This document shows, one piece after another, positions 25,317 to 33,700 of a stretch of DNA of 64,000 bases; within the stretch, counting starts at the first letter, position 1; each line of letters opens with the position of its first letter. The stretch spans positions 1 through 64,000 of the forward strand of contig JAFAGM010000005.1 of NCBI GenBank assembly GCA_023422775.1, read 5' to 3'. The notes below the pieces were generated by a model that searched no databases, had not been told where the DNA came from, and saw nothing but the letters and a program-made list of their open reading frames with translations. This DNA comes from Pseudomonadota bacterium (GTDB lineage Bacteria; Pseudomonadota; Alphaproteobacteria; Rhizobiales; Xanthobacteraceae). The position numbers and the translations under genes are program-made.

Positions 25317-26477
25317 ATGGCGAAGATCGAACTGAAATCCGTCCGCAAGGCTTTCGACTCGATGGAAATTCTGAAGGGGATCGATCTTGCGATCGAGGAC
25401 GGCGAGTTCATCGCCCTGATCGGCCCCTCCGGGTGCGGCAAGTCGACGTTGCTGCGGGTGATTGCCGGTCTCGAGCCGCAGACGTCGGGCGAAGTCCGCA
25501 TCGGAGGCGTCTCCGTCGACGGCGTTCGTCCCAGTGCGCGCAATCTGGCGATGGTGTTCCAGTCCTACGCGCTGTATCCGCATCTCAGCGTATTCGACAA
25601 CATCGCCGTGCCGCTGCGGATGCGCCGCCATTCGGCGCTGGCGCGCTTGCCCCTGCTCGGCAGGCTGCTGCCCGGACGCGCCAGCACGGAGCGCGGCATC
25701 CGCGAGGAGGTCGAGCGGGTTGCGGCTCAACTCGAACTCTCAAGCCTGCTCAAGCGCAAGCCGGGACAATTGTCGGGCGGCCAGCGGCAACGCGTGGCGG
25801 TCGGCCGCGCCATCGTGCGCCAGCCGCTCGGGTTCCTGTTCGACGAGCCGCTGTCGAATCTCGACGCCAAGCTGCGGGTGCATATGCGCACCGAACTCGC
25901 CCAACTGCATCGCCAGTTGAAGGCTACCTTTGTCTACGTGACCCATGACCAGGCCGAGGCGATGACGATGTCCAGTCGTATCGCCGTCATGATCGAGGGG
26001 CATCTTGTTCAGGTCGGTACGCCCGCCGAAGTTTACGAGAACCCGCAGGACATTCGCGTCGCGGAGTTCGTCGGCAGTCCCAAGATAAACGCCATGCCCG
26101 GCGTGATCCGCGAAGACGGCGGACTGGAGGTTCTGGGACGGCCGCTCGGCCTGAGCACACAGGCCACGGCGGGCCGCTGCACGATCTGCGTGCGTCCCGA
26201 GCGCATGGAACTCGGTGTTGGCCCCGGCGCCATTCCCGGCAGCGTGGTGCATCTCGAGCATCTCGGTTCGGAGGCCTTCGTTCACGTCAAGGTCGATCGC
26301 GTCGATGCTCCGCTGCTCGCGCGCCTCAACCCCGACCGGCAGCTACCCGCGATCGGCAACAGCATCCACCTCACCTATCCGGCCAGCGTCGCAAGAATAT
26401 TCGACGCCGCCGGCAAGCGTGTCGAGGTCGCCGTTCCGGTTCGCAGCGGACGCGTTCTGGAGCACGCCGTTGGTTGA
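25317..26477 (+). CDS. ugpC: ABC transporter ATP-binding protein, UgpC/MalK type
   Basis: 386 residues: Walker A GPSGCGKSTLLRVIAGL, signature LSGGQRQRVAVGRA, Walker B GFLFDEPLSNLDAKLR and a C-terminal TOBE-type domain (CVRPERMELGVGP). This is the CUT1 carbohydrate/glycerol-3-phosphate importer class. ATG 25317 has GGAGG nine bases upstream. First gene of an operon ending with two phosphodiesterases, which argues for a phosphodiester or sugar-phosphate ligand. The insertion MRRHSALARLPLLGRLLPGR between Q-loop and signature is longer than in UgpC. Confidence 0.85.
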   Translation: MAKIELKSVRKAFDSMEILKGIDLAIEDGEFIALIGPSGCGKSTLLRVIAGLEPQTSGEVRIGGVSVDGVRPSARNLAMVFQSYALYPHLSVFDNIAVPLRMRRHSALARLPLLGRLLPGRASTERGIREEVERVAAQLELSSLLKRKPGQLSGGQRQRVAVGRAIVRQPLGFLFDEPLSNLDAKLRVHMRTELAQLHRQLKATFVYVTHDQAEAMTMSSRIAVMIEGHLVQVGTPAEVYENPQDIRVAEFVGSPKINAMPGVIREDGGLEVLGRPLGLSTQATAGRCTICVRPERMELGVGPGAIPGSVVHLEHLGSEAFVHVKVDRVDAPLLARLNPDRQLPAIGNSIHLTYPASVARIFDAAGKRVEVAVPVRSGRVLEHAVG

Positions 26478-27417
26478 TACCCTCACCGCGAACGCACTTC
26501 CCTCCGAACGCCGCCCGGCGGCAATCACCCCGGCACGGACGCAAGCCGCGAGCCGCGCACGGCCCGCGCTGGCGATGGTGGCGCCTGCCTTCATGCTGAT
26601 GTGCCTGCTGCTGCTCGGGCCGCTCGCCGGCGTCATCGCGCTGTCGTTCACCGACTACCAGCTTGGCAGCCCCACCTTCTCGTGGATCGGGCTGGAGAAC
26701 TACCGCGAGATGCTGACAGACAGGGTGTTCTGGATCTCGCTCCGAAACACCCTGACCTATGTGGCGATCGTGGTGCCTTCAGCGGTGGCGCTCGGGCTTG
26801 GCATAGCCATGCTGATCGAAAGCGGCACTTCCTTTCGCGCCTGGTACCGCACCGTCTACTTCCTGCCCGTCATGGCGACGCTGATTGCGATGTCGATCGT
26901 CTGGGAATTCATGCTGCATCCGCAATTCGGCCTGGTGAACGGGTTGCTGCACGGCGTCGGGCTCGAGGGCTTCAGCTGGCTGCAGGACCGTCGCACCTCG
27001 CTCTATGCGCTCTGCGTGATCGGCATCTGGCAGGCGCTCGGCTTCAACATGGTGCTGTTCCTCGCCGGCCTGGTTTCGATCCCGCGTCCGCTCTACGACG
27101 CCGCCGAAATCGATGGCGCACATGGCGCCCTTGCGCGGTTCCGGCTGGTGACATGGCCGATGCTGGGGCCAACCACCGTGTTCGTCGTGGTCATCACCGG
27201 CATCCGTTCGTTTCAGGTGTTCGACACCGTCCATGTGCTGACCAAGGGCGGCCCGTCGAAATCGTCCGAAGTCCTGATCCACACCATGTATGTCGAAGGC
27301 TTCGAGTTCTTCCGCTCGGGCTATGGCGCGGCGTTGACGGTGGTGTTCCTGGCCTTCGTGCTGCTGCTGACGCTGGTCAAGTCGGCCCTGGCGAACCGCG
27401 GGGTGCACTACGCATGA
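26470..27417 (+). CDS. ugpA: ABC importer permease, UgpA/MalF type
   Basis: 315 residues from a TTG start (26470) that overlaps the ATPase stop; an ATG at 26577 would cut into the first membrane helix, so an alternative start is likely. Six helices; the EAA loop reads YDAAEIDGAHGALARFRLVT followed by WPMLGPTTVFV. Partner of the next gene in a heterodimeric pore. Confidence 0.85.
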   Translation: MVDTLTANALPSERRPAAITPARTQAASRARPALAMVAPAFMLMCLLLLGPLAGVIALSFTDYQLGSPTFSWIGLENYREMLTDRVFWISLRNTLTYVAIVVPSAVALGLGIAMLIESGTSFRAWYRTVYFLPVMATLIAMSIVWEFMLHPQFGLVNGLLHGVGLEGFSWLQDRRTSLYALCVIGIWQALGFNMVLFLAGLVSIPRPLYDAAEIDGAHGALARFRLVTWPMLGPTTVFVVVITGIRSFQVFDTVHVLTKGGPSKSSEVLIHTMYVEGFEFFRSGYGAALTVVFLAFVLLLTLVKSALANRGVHYA

Positions 27418-28250
27418 CGCCGCATCGCCGCAACCTCGCCTGGTCCGTCACCCGTCATGTGCTGCTGCTGGGCGGCGCCGCGTTCATCCTGCTGCCATTC
27501 GTGTGGATGATATCGACGGCCTCCAAACCGCAGACCGAGATATTCACCAAGGACCTGCACTTCATCCCGTACAGCTTCGCGCTGTGGGACAATCTGGCCA
27601 CCGCGTTCGGCAAGGCCAATCTCTGGCGCTTCCTGCTCAACGGCGTCGTGGTCACGGTATCGATCTTCGCGTTGCAGGTGCTGGTCGCCCTGCCCGCCGC
27701 CTATGCGCTGGCCAAGCTGCGGTTCGCCGGCCGCGAGCTGCTGTTCGCGCTGGTGCTGTTCTGCATCCTGATCCCGCCGCAGGCGACCGCGATCCCGGTG
27801 TTCCTGCTGTTCCACAAGCTCGGCATCCTCGACAGCTACGCAGCGCTGGTCGTGCCGTTCACGATCTCGGCGTTCGGCATCTACCTGATGCGACAGTTCT
27901 TCAAGACCGTGCCTGACGACCTGATCGAGGCCGCGCGTATGGACGGCATTTCCGAGTTCGGCATCGTCTGGCGCGTGATGCTGCCGACCGCGATCCCGGC
28001 GCTGACCGCGTTCGGCATCTTCTCGGTGGTCGCGCACTGGAACGACTATTTCTGGCCGCTGATCGTGCTCAACAGCGAGCACCTGCGCACGCCCCCGCTC
28101 GGTGTCGCCGCCTTCCGCAACGAGGAAGCCGGCACCAACTACGGCCCGCTGATGGCCGCCGCCATCGTCATCATCGCGCCGCTGCTCGCAGCGTTCCTGC
28201 TTGCCCAACGCCGGTTCATCGAAGGCATCACGCTGACCGGCATCAAATAG
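27414..28250 (+). CDS. ugpE: ABC importer permease, UgpE/MalG type
   Basis: 278 residues, six membrane helices; EAA loop LIEAARMDGISEFGIVWRVM followed by LPTAIPAL. The ATG overlaps the previous stop by 4 bases. Typical ending FIEGITLTGIK of the UgpE/MalG class. Confidence 0.88.
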   Translation: MTPHRRNLAWSVTRHVLLLGGAAFILLPFVWMISTASKPQTEIFTKDLHFIPYSFALWDNLATAFGKANLWRFLLNGVVVTVSIFALQVLVALPAAYALAKLRFAGRELLFALVLFCILIPPQATAIPVFLLFHKLGILDSYAALVVPFTISAFGIYLMRQFFKTVPDDLIEAARMDGISEFGIVWRVMLPTAIPALTAFGIFSVVAHWNDYFWPLIVLNSEHLRTPPLGVAAFRNEEAGTNYGPLMAAAIVIIAPLLAAFLLAQRRFIEGITLTGIK

Positions 28251-28284
28251 TCCTCAAGGTGCATTCACAGCAAAGGAGATATCG

Positions 28285-29568
28285 ATGTTGAAGAGAATGA
28301 CCGTCGCAGCACTCGCCGTGCTTGCCGGCATGGCGGGCGCCCGTGCCCAGAACCAGACCGAAGTGGTGATCCAGTATCCCTACCCGGAACTGTTCACCGA
28401 GACCCACAGGAAGATCACGGAAGAGTTCGCCAAGGTCCGCCCGGATATCAAGGTTACGATGCGCGCGCCTTACGAGTCCTATGAGGACGGCACCCAGCGT
28501 GTGCTGCGCGAAGCCGTCACCAACCAGATGCCCGACGTCAGCTTCCAGGGCCTGAACCGCATCCGTGTTCTCGTCGACAAGAACATCCCGGCGCCGCTCG
28601 ATGGCTACATCGCCGCGGAGAAGGATTTCGACAAGCAGGGCTTCCACCAGGCGATGTTCGACATCGGCACATCGAGCGGCAAGGTCTACGCGCTGCCGTT
28701 CGCGATTTCGCTGCCGATCGTCTACGTCAATCTCGACCTCGCCAAAAAGGCCGGCGCCGATCCGGAAAAGCTGCCGACGACCTGGGACGGCATCATCGAT
28801 CTCGCCAGGAAGATCAAGGCCAGCGCCCCTGACGTCAACGGCATCACCTACGCCTGGGACATCACCGGCAACTGGCTGTGGCAGGCGCCGGTGTTCTCCC
28901 GCGGCGGCTCGATGCTGAACGCGGACGAGACCAAGGTCGCCTTCAACGGCCCGGAAGGCCAGTTCGCGATCCGGATGCTGGCGCGCCTCGTCAGCGAGGG
29001 CGGCATGCCCAACCTCGATCAGCCAGCGATGCGCGCGGCATTCGCCGCCGGCAAGACCGGCATCCACATCACCTCGACTTCGGACCTGAACAAAGTCACG
29101 CAGATGGTCGGCGACAAGTTCGCGCTGAAGACGCATACCTTTCCGGATGTCGTGGCCAACACCGGCCGGCTGCCCGCCGGCGGCAACGTCGTGATGATCC
29201 TGGCCAAGGACAAGGCCAAACGCGACGCGTCCTGGGAAGTGGTGAAATTCTGGACCGGGCCGAAGGGCGCGGCAATCATGGCCGAGACCACCGGCTATAT
29301 GCCGCCGAACAAAGTCACCAACGACGTCTATCTGAAGGACTTCTACGTCAAGAATCCGAACAACTACACCGCGGTCAAGCAACTGCCGCTGCTGACCAAG
29401 TGGTACGCGTTCCCCGGCGACAACGGCCTCAAGATCACCGACGTCATCAAGGACCACCTCAACAGCATCGTCTCCGGCACCCGGGCCAAGGAGCCCGATG
29501 CCGTGCTCGCCGACATGACCGCCGATGTGCAGAAGCTGCTGCCGCGATCGGTCGGCACCGCGCGCTGA
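28285..29568 (+). CDS. ugpB: Extracellular solute-binding protein (family 1), periplasmic
   Basis: 427 residues with signal peptide MLKRMTVAALAVLAGMAGARA and the family-1 fold (TWDGIIDLARKIK, WLWQAPVFSRGGSMLNADE). Receptor for the importer encoded just upstream. Most similar in build to glycerol-3-phosphate/sugar binding proteins; the ligand is probably a phosphodiester given the downstream enzymes. The ugp name reflects the class only. Confidence 0.82.
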   Translation: MLKRMTVAALAVLAGMAGARAQNQTEVVIQYPYPELFTETHRKITEEFAKVRPDIKVTMRAPYESYEDGTQRVLREAVTNQMPDVSFQGLNRIRVLVDKNIPAPLDGYIAAEKDFDKQGFHQAMFDIGTSSGKVYALPFAISLPIVYVNLDLAKKAGADPEKLPTTWDGIIDLARKIKASAPDVNGITYAWDITGNWLWQAPVFSRGGSMLNADETKVAFNGPEGQFAIRMLARLVSEGGMPNLDQPAMRAAFAAGKTGIHITSTSDLNKVTQMVGDKFALKTHTFPDVVANTGRLPAGGNVVMILAKDKAKRDASWEVVKFWTGPKGAAIMAETTGYMPPNKVTNDVYLKDFYVKNPNNYTAVKQLPLLTKWYAFPGDNGLKITDVIKDHLNSIVSGTRAKEPDAVLADMTADVQKLLPRSVGTAR

Positions 29569-29584
29569 TTTTTCTCCATACCTC

Positions 29585-29611
29585 CCGCGGAGCGCCCGTA
29601 GCGCTCCGCGG
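29585..29611 (+). other. Intercistronic hairpin after the binding-protein gene
   Basis: Perfect 11-bp stem ccgcggagcgc / gcgctccgcgg around ccgta, 16 bases after the stop of the binding-protein gene and 23 bases before the first phosphodiesterase. No T-run. Probably protects the upstream mRNA and lowers expression of the enzymes relative to the receptor. Confidence 0.65.
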
Positions 29612-29634
29612 TCTATCCAACAAAGGCGCGCCTC

Positions 29635-30459
29635 ATGAAACTCATCCATATGAGCGACATCCACCTCACTGCGGCAGGCAGCACGATCGGCGGCCGTGAC
29701 CCCCGCCACAACTTCGAGCGGGCGCTCGGCCACATCCTGCAGGATCATGGCGACGCCGAACTGATGGTGATCACCGGCGATCTGTCCGACTGGGGTGACC
29801 GGGCGGACTATGAATGGCTGAGGAGCCGCCTCGACAGTTTCCCGCTTCCGGTCCGGCTCTGCATCGGCAACCATGACAACCGCGCGGCCTTTCTCGGCGT
29901 GTTTCCCGAGTATGCCGAACCGGACGGCTTTGCGCAGGGCATCCAGGACACCGTCGGGGGCCGGTGCCTGCTTCTCGACACCAACGAACCCAATACCCAT
30001 GCCGGACGCTATTGCGCGCCGCGGCAGGAGTGGCTGGAGCGGCGGCTGTCGGAGCATGACGGCCCGTTCCTGCTGTTCATGCATCACCACCCGATGCCGA
30101 CCCACCTTGATCCGATGGACCAGATCCGCCTGCTCGACGATGCGGCATTCCGCCAGACCGTCGGACGGCACCGCGACAAGATCCGGCACATCTTCTTTGG
30201 CCATTGCCACCTGCCGCTCGGCGGCTCGGTGGCCGGCATCCCCACCACCTCGCTGCGCGGCACCAACCATGCGAGCTATCCGCTGTTTTCGGAGAAACTC
30301 ATGCTGAGTGCGTCCGACCTGCCGGAATCCTACGGCGTCGCCTTCGTCGGCCCGGATTACGTGACCGTGCACATGGTCGAGTTCGGCTATCAGGGCGCGA
30401 TCAGGGTCGAGGGGTCGCCTGACTACGCCATGTGGGACCGGGAGACGATGCAGCGATGA
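29635..30459 (+). CDS. Calcineurin-like phosphodiesterase 1
   Basis: 274 residues of the class III cyclic-nucleotide PDE / GpdQ-type metallophosphoesterase family. Two-metal site motifs in order: SDIHLT, TGDLSDWGD, IGNHDNR, LFMHHHP and FFGHCHLP. No signal peptide, so the enzyme should be cytoplasmic and act on imported substrate. The gene follows the importer in the same direction. Confidence 0.88.
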   Translation: MKLIHMSDIHLTAAGSTIGGRDPRHNFERALGHILQDHGDAELMVITGDLSDWGDRADYEWLRSRLDSFPLPVRLCIGNHDNRAAFLGVFPEYAEPDGFAQGIQDTVGGRCLLLDTNEPNTHAGRYCAPRQEWLERRLSEHDGPFLLFMHHHPMPTHLDPMDQIRLLDDAAFRQTVGRHRDKIRHIFFGHCHLPLGGSVAGIPTTSLRGTNHASYPLFSEKLMLSASDLPESYGVAFVGPDYVTVHMVEFGYQGAIRVEGSPDYAMWDRETMQR

Positions 30460-31328
30460 AGTTCGTCATTCTCACCGACACGCATTTCGTACCGCGCGGC
30501 CGCAAACTTTACGGGCTCGATCCGGCCGAGCGCCTCGCAGCCGCCGTCGAGAAGATCAACGCGACCCACAAGGACATCTCCTTTGTCATCGTGACCGGCG
30601 ATCTCGCCCATTGGGGCGAACAGGCCGCCTATGCCAGCCTCGCCGGCATACTAGCCGCGCTCGACGCGCCCACCATCCTGATGATGGGAAACCACGACAG
30701 GCGCGAGGCCTTCCGCAGCGAGTTCGCCGGCGCCGACCGCGACGCCGGCGGCTTTGTGCAGGGCGTGCACCTGTTCGATGCCGCGACCGTCGTCACGCTG
30801 GATACCTTGAACGAGGACACCCCTGACCATGCCGGCATCCTGTGCGAAGCCCGGCTCGGCTTTCTGGCCGACGCGCTCGCCTCGGCACCGGCCGACCGGC
30901 CGCTATTGCTGTTCCAGCATCATCCGCCGTTCGACAGCGGCCTGCGCTACATGGATACGATCAAGCTGGCCAATGGCGAGGCCGAGTGGGACGTGATCGC
31001 CCGCACCCGAAAGCCCGACTACATGTTCATGGGCCATCTGCACCGGCCGATCGCCGGAAGCTGGCGCGGAATCCCCTTCCACATCCAGCGCGCGCTGACG
31101 CACCAGGTCGCCTTCGATTTCGACGCAGGGGGCCACATCCCGGGCACGCATGAGCCACCGGATTACGCGCTGGTGCATCTCGACCGTGGCAACATCGTCA
31201 TCCACCAGTGCTCGTTTCTCTACGCTGGCCCGGCCTTCTCGCTTCATGACGCCAGCGCACAGCAGGCGCAGTCGCTCGAGGAGTTGGTCGAAATTCCCGC
31301 TTGGGCATTTCGCGGGTCGGCCGGCTAG
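30456..31328 (+). CDS. Calcineurin-like phosphodiesterase 2
   Basis: 290 residues, homologous to the preceding gene: TDTHFV, TGDLAHWGE, MGNHDRR, LFQHHPPF and FMGHLHRP. No signal peptide. ATG overlaps the preceding stop by 4 bases, so the two are coupled. The tandem pair could act on different diesters or form a heteromer. Confidence 0.88.
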   Translation: MKFVILTDTHFVPRGRKLYGLDPAERLAAAVEKINATHKDISFVIVTGDLAHWGEQAAYASLAGILAALDAPTILMMGNHDRREAFRSEFAGADRDAGGFVQGVHLFDAATVVTLDTLNEDTPDHAGILCEARLGFLADALASAPADRPLLLFQHHPPFDSGLRYMDTIKLANGEAEWDVIARTRKPDYMFMGHLHRPIAGSWRGIPFHIQRALTHQVAFDFDAGGHIPGTHEPPDYALVHLDRGNIVIHQCSFLYAGPAFSLHDASAQQAQSLEELVEIPAWAFRGSAG

Positions 31329-31436
31329 CGCAGCCGTGGCTGAATGGAAGAATCAGCGCGCGGTCACGCCGAGGCTAACGCGGAATTAATCTCATCGGCC
31401 TACAATCTCAGGTGTTCTAGTTGGGTGCCGCGTAAA

Positions 31437-31478
31437 GGAGCCGTCGCGACGGACCATCCCGCGACGGCTCCTTTTTTT
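31437..31478 (+). terminator. Strong rho-independent terminator
   Basis: A perfect 12-bp stem, ggagccgtcgcg / cgcgacggctcc, is followed by seven T. It lies 108 bases after phosphodiesterase 2 and closes the operon; the stretch 31329-31436 has no gene. Confidence 0.85.
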
Positions 31479-31503
31479 GTTCACTGATTTGGGGGTAACG
31501 CAC

Positions 31504-32184
31504 GTGACCGAGACAGCTGAAAAGCAGAGCCAGACCGAACAACCCGAAGCCACGGCACCGACCAGGAAATCGAGCCGGAAATCGATCCTGGCGCTGTCGG
31601 TGCTCGCTATTGGGATAAACTCGACTGCCGCCGTCTACACGATGGCGCCTTCCGATTTTACTCTGCCGAATATCAGCAGCCTGACCGACAATATCAGCAG
31701 CAGCGTGGCCGAACTACTTCCACAGCAGAAGGCTCCCGATCCGACGCCGGATCCGGCTGTCGCCCTGTTGAAGGATATTCAGTCGGCCCAGCAGCAGCAC
31801 GTTGCCGCGCTGCAAGAGAATAACTCCTTGCTGCAGCAGAACGCAGCTCTTCTTCAGCAGGATTCGATTACGCTTGCTTCGCTGAGGCAAAGCCTCGTGG
31901 ATGACCATGTCGGCGCCAAGAAGATATCCGCTCAGATCGCGGACGAACATCAAGACGTGAAGAAGATATCCGGCCAGATTTCCACGCTTATCGCGAAGAT
32001 AGACTCGCTGCAAAGTGCGATCGCTCCGGAAGTGACTTCCTCCATTCCGGCAAGGCACGCCGGTAACCGGCCATCCCGGGTAATGCGCAAGAAGATGGCT
32101 CGGGAGCCCAAGCCGGTGGGACCTGTTTCGCTTGGAGGAGCTCCCTTAAGTCTCCCGGCCACCATGACAATTCCGGAGAGCTGA
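31504..32184 (+). CDS. Membrane-anchored coiled-coil hypothetical protein
   Basis: 226 residues from a GTG start with GGGGGT eight bases upstream. N-terminal 30 residues are hydrophilic, then one membrane segment (ILALSVLAIGINSTAAVYTM), then a Gln/Leu-rich coiled coil with repeats (LLQQNAALLQQ; KKISAQIADEHQ / KKISGQISTLIAK) and a basic, Pro-rich tail. No recognised domain. An in-frame ATG at 31477 lies in the terminator T-run and is unlikely. Confidence 0.65.
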   Translation: MTETAEKQSQTEQPEATAPTRKSSRKSILALSVLAIGINSTAAVYTMAPSDFTLPNISSLTDNISSSVAELLPQQKAPDPTPDPAVALLKDIQSAQQQHVAALQENNSLLQQNAALLQQDSITLASLRQSLVDDHVGAKKISAQIADEHQDVKKISGQISTLIAKIDSLQSAIAPEVTSSIPARHAGNRPSRVMRKKMAREPKPVGPVSLGGAPLSLPATMTIPES

Positions 32185-32332
32185 AGAACGCGAGAGTGAG
32201 GCGCGAGGCTTCGGTCCCGCGCCCCGGCTCTTGTGGGTTGGTGTCCAGCGGCGCGCGTTCCAAAAGTGGAACCAAAAGTTCTCGGCGCGATTAGAGTCTC
32301 GTTGCAGTCCAATATCCTCAGGAGAACACTGG

Positions 32333-32764
32333 ATGGTTCGTAGATCTTTAGGTGCCAGCTTGCTGGCCGCGCTTGCATTGGCGTGGCCGGTTGATCTTGC
32401 GTTGCTTCCCACCCCGGCAAATGCCGCGAGCCCGACCGACTTGAGCGCGCAGAACAGGCGCGGTCATGCCCAACGACCTCCCGGCGCGCACCGCCCTCGC
32501 CCGCCGGCAGCCCGTCCGCCCGGCGCGCATCGTCCCCGTCCGCCGGTTGCTCATCGGCCGGGGGTCCATCGGCCGCGCCACGGTCATTGGGCTCGTCCCC
32601 CGCGTTACACATGGCGTCCCGGTGGCGCGATTGCGGCTGGCGCTGCGCTCGGTTTCCTGGCGGCAGGTGCTGCGGCATGGGCCGGACCTCCACCGCGAGC
32701 AGGTCTGTGCTGGTACTACACGGACTGGACGCAGCGGTCCGGCTTCTGGGACGTCTGCCCGTAG
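32333..32764 (+). CDS. Secreted Pro/Arg/His-rich repeat protein
   Basis: 143 residues: signal peptide (LLAALALAWPVDLALL, cleavage near ANA-AS), a repeat region with two exact GAHRPRPP units plus degenerate copies, a Gly/Ala helix (IAAGAALGFLAAGAAAW) and a conserved-looking end GLCWYYTDWTQRSGFWDVCP with two cysteines. GGAGA nine bases before ATG 32333. A terminator follows. This build recurs in Bradyrhizobium; function unknown. Confidence 0.7.
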   Translation: MVRRSLGASLLAALALAWPVDLALLPTPANAASPTDLSAQNRRGHAQRPPGAHRPRPPAARPPGAHRPRPPVAHRPGVHRPRHGHWARPPRYTWRPGGAIAAGAALGFLAAGAAAWAGPPPRAGLCWYYTDWTQRSGFWDVCP

Positions 32765-32790
32765 TCCCGCCCCGGCAATCGAAAATCAAG

Positions 32791-32817
32791 ATGGCGCGGG
32801 AGAACCGCGCCATTTTC
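32791..32817 (+). terminator. Rho-independent terminator
   Basis: Nine-bp stem atggcgcgg / ccgcgccat with a gagaa loop and four T, 27 bases after the repeat-protein gene. Confidence 0.7.
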
Positions 32818-32886
32818 CATTCCGGGTCGATGCCAAAGCGTCGCTTCCGACTTAAACGTCTGATTTATATCGATCTTTATGACCAG

Positions 32887-32963
32887 TGGTCGGGGCAGCT
32901 GGATTCGAACCAACGACCTGCAGTACCCAAAACTGCCGCGCTACCAGGCTGCGCTATACCCCG
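32887..32963 (-). tRNA. tRNA-Pro (TGG)
   Basis: 77-nt cloverleaf with encoded CCA. Acceptor CGGGGTA pairs with TGCCCCG; anticodon arm GCAGT-TTTGGGT-ACTGC gives anticodon TGG; T loop GGTTCGAATCC present. Confidence 0.95.
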
Positions 32964-33038
32964 ATCATGTGCTGGGAGATGCGTCGATACACGCTTAAAC
33001 CCCGGTCTTCAAGACGATGTTCGGGCCCGCCGAGGGGA

Positions 33039-33545
33039 TCAGCGCTTGTTGAACAGCGGATGCGCCACCCGGTCGCCGGGCTGAATTCCATACTTTTGCG
33101 CCGTGCCCGCTGCCACTTCAAGGACACCCCGGGCAAGCCCGCCCGAGGAGATGATCTTCGTGGAGAGCGGCTCGGTATTCTCGGCAATCCGCAGGATGCG
33201 GCCATCGGCGCGGATGAAGATCATGTCGAGCGAGATATAGGTGTTCTTCATCCACATCGATATCTGCTGCTCCGGCGAGAAATCGAACAGCATGCCTTTA
33301 CCGTCGGCGAGTTCCTTGCGGTACATCAGCCCGGTCTGTTTCTCCTCCTCAGTCGTCGCCATCTCGACCGAGAACACCCGCACGCCTGATTTGGTGGCGA
33401 TCTCGAGCGGCTGAATGCTCGCCGCCTGCGCCGCAGGATTTGTGCAAAGCGCGATGAGAACCGCGATCGCTGCACCGAGCGACATCATCCGGCCGCAGGT
33501 GCGAAGCCGCACAACCATGGAAGCGAAATTCATCAAAGCACTCAC
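33039..33545 (-). CDS. DUF192 family secreted protein
   Basis: 168 residues. An N-terminal membrane/signal segment (LGAAIAVLIALCTNPAAQA) precedes the DUF192 domain: TTEEEKQTGLMYRKELADGK, GMLFDF, MWMKNTYISLDMIFI and GGLARGVLEVAAGTA are the family motifs. Function of DUF192 is not established. Start is uncertain: GTG 33545, ATG 33533 or ATG 33518. Confidence 0.85.
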   Translation of the reverse strand: MSALMNFASMVVRLRTCGRMMSLGAAIAVLIALCTNPAAQAASIQPLEIATKSGVRVFSVEMATTEEEKQTGLMYRKELADGKGMLFDFSPEQQISMWMKNTYISLDMIFIRADGRILRIAENTEPLSTKIISSGGLARGVLEVAAGTAQKYGIQPGDRVAHPLFNKR

Positions 33546-33607
33546 GCCGCAGATCTCAGGGGAATATTGCGGGGAACCCTAACCCGACGGTAGCGACAAA
33601 CGCCAGA

Positions 33608-33633
33608 GGCCGACGCCCGAACGGGCATCGGCC
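33608..33633 (-). terminator. Possible terminator hairpin after the cold-shock gene
   Basis: ggccgacgccc-gaac-gggcatcggcc is an 11-bp stem with one A-C mismatch. It lies 68 bases downstream of the cold-shock gene on the minus strand. The T-tract after it is poor. Confidence 0.35.
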
Positions 33634-33700
33634 GGCTCACAATTCCGTCAGGTCGAAGGCTTCTTTCAGGTCCAGCGCTTCCATCAGGTCGCGCCTTCCG

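Noticed and set aside
28243..30372. 709-codon frame antisense to the binding protein and phosphodiesterase genes
   Set aside because: A shadow of high-GC coding on the other strand. The plus-strand genes have clear family motifs; this does not.
33642..33692. 16-codon minus-strand ORF (MEALDLKEAFDLTEL) after the cold-shock gene
   Set aside because: GGAAGG is placed upstream, but it is too short to support without conservation data.
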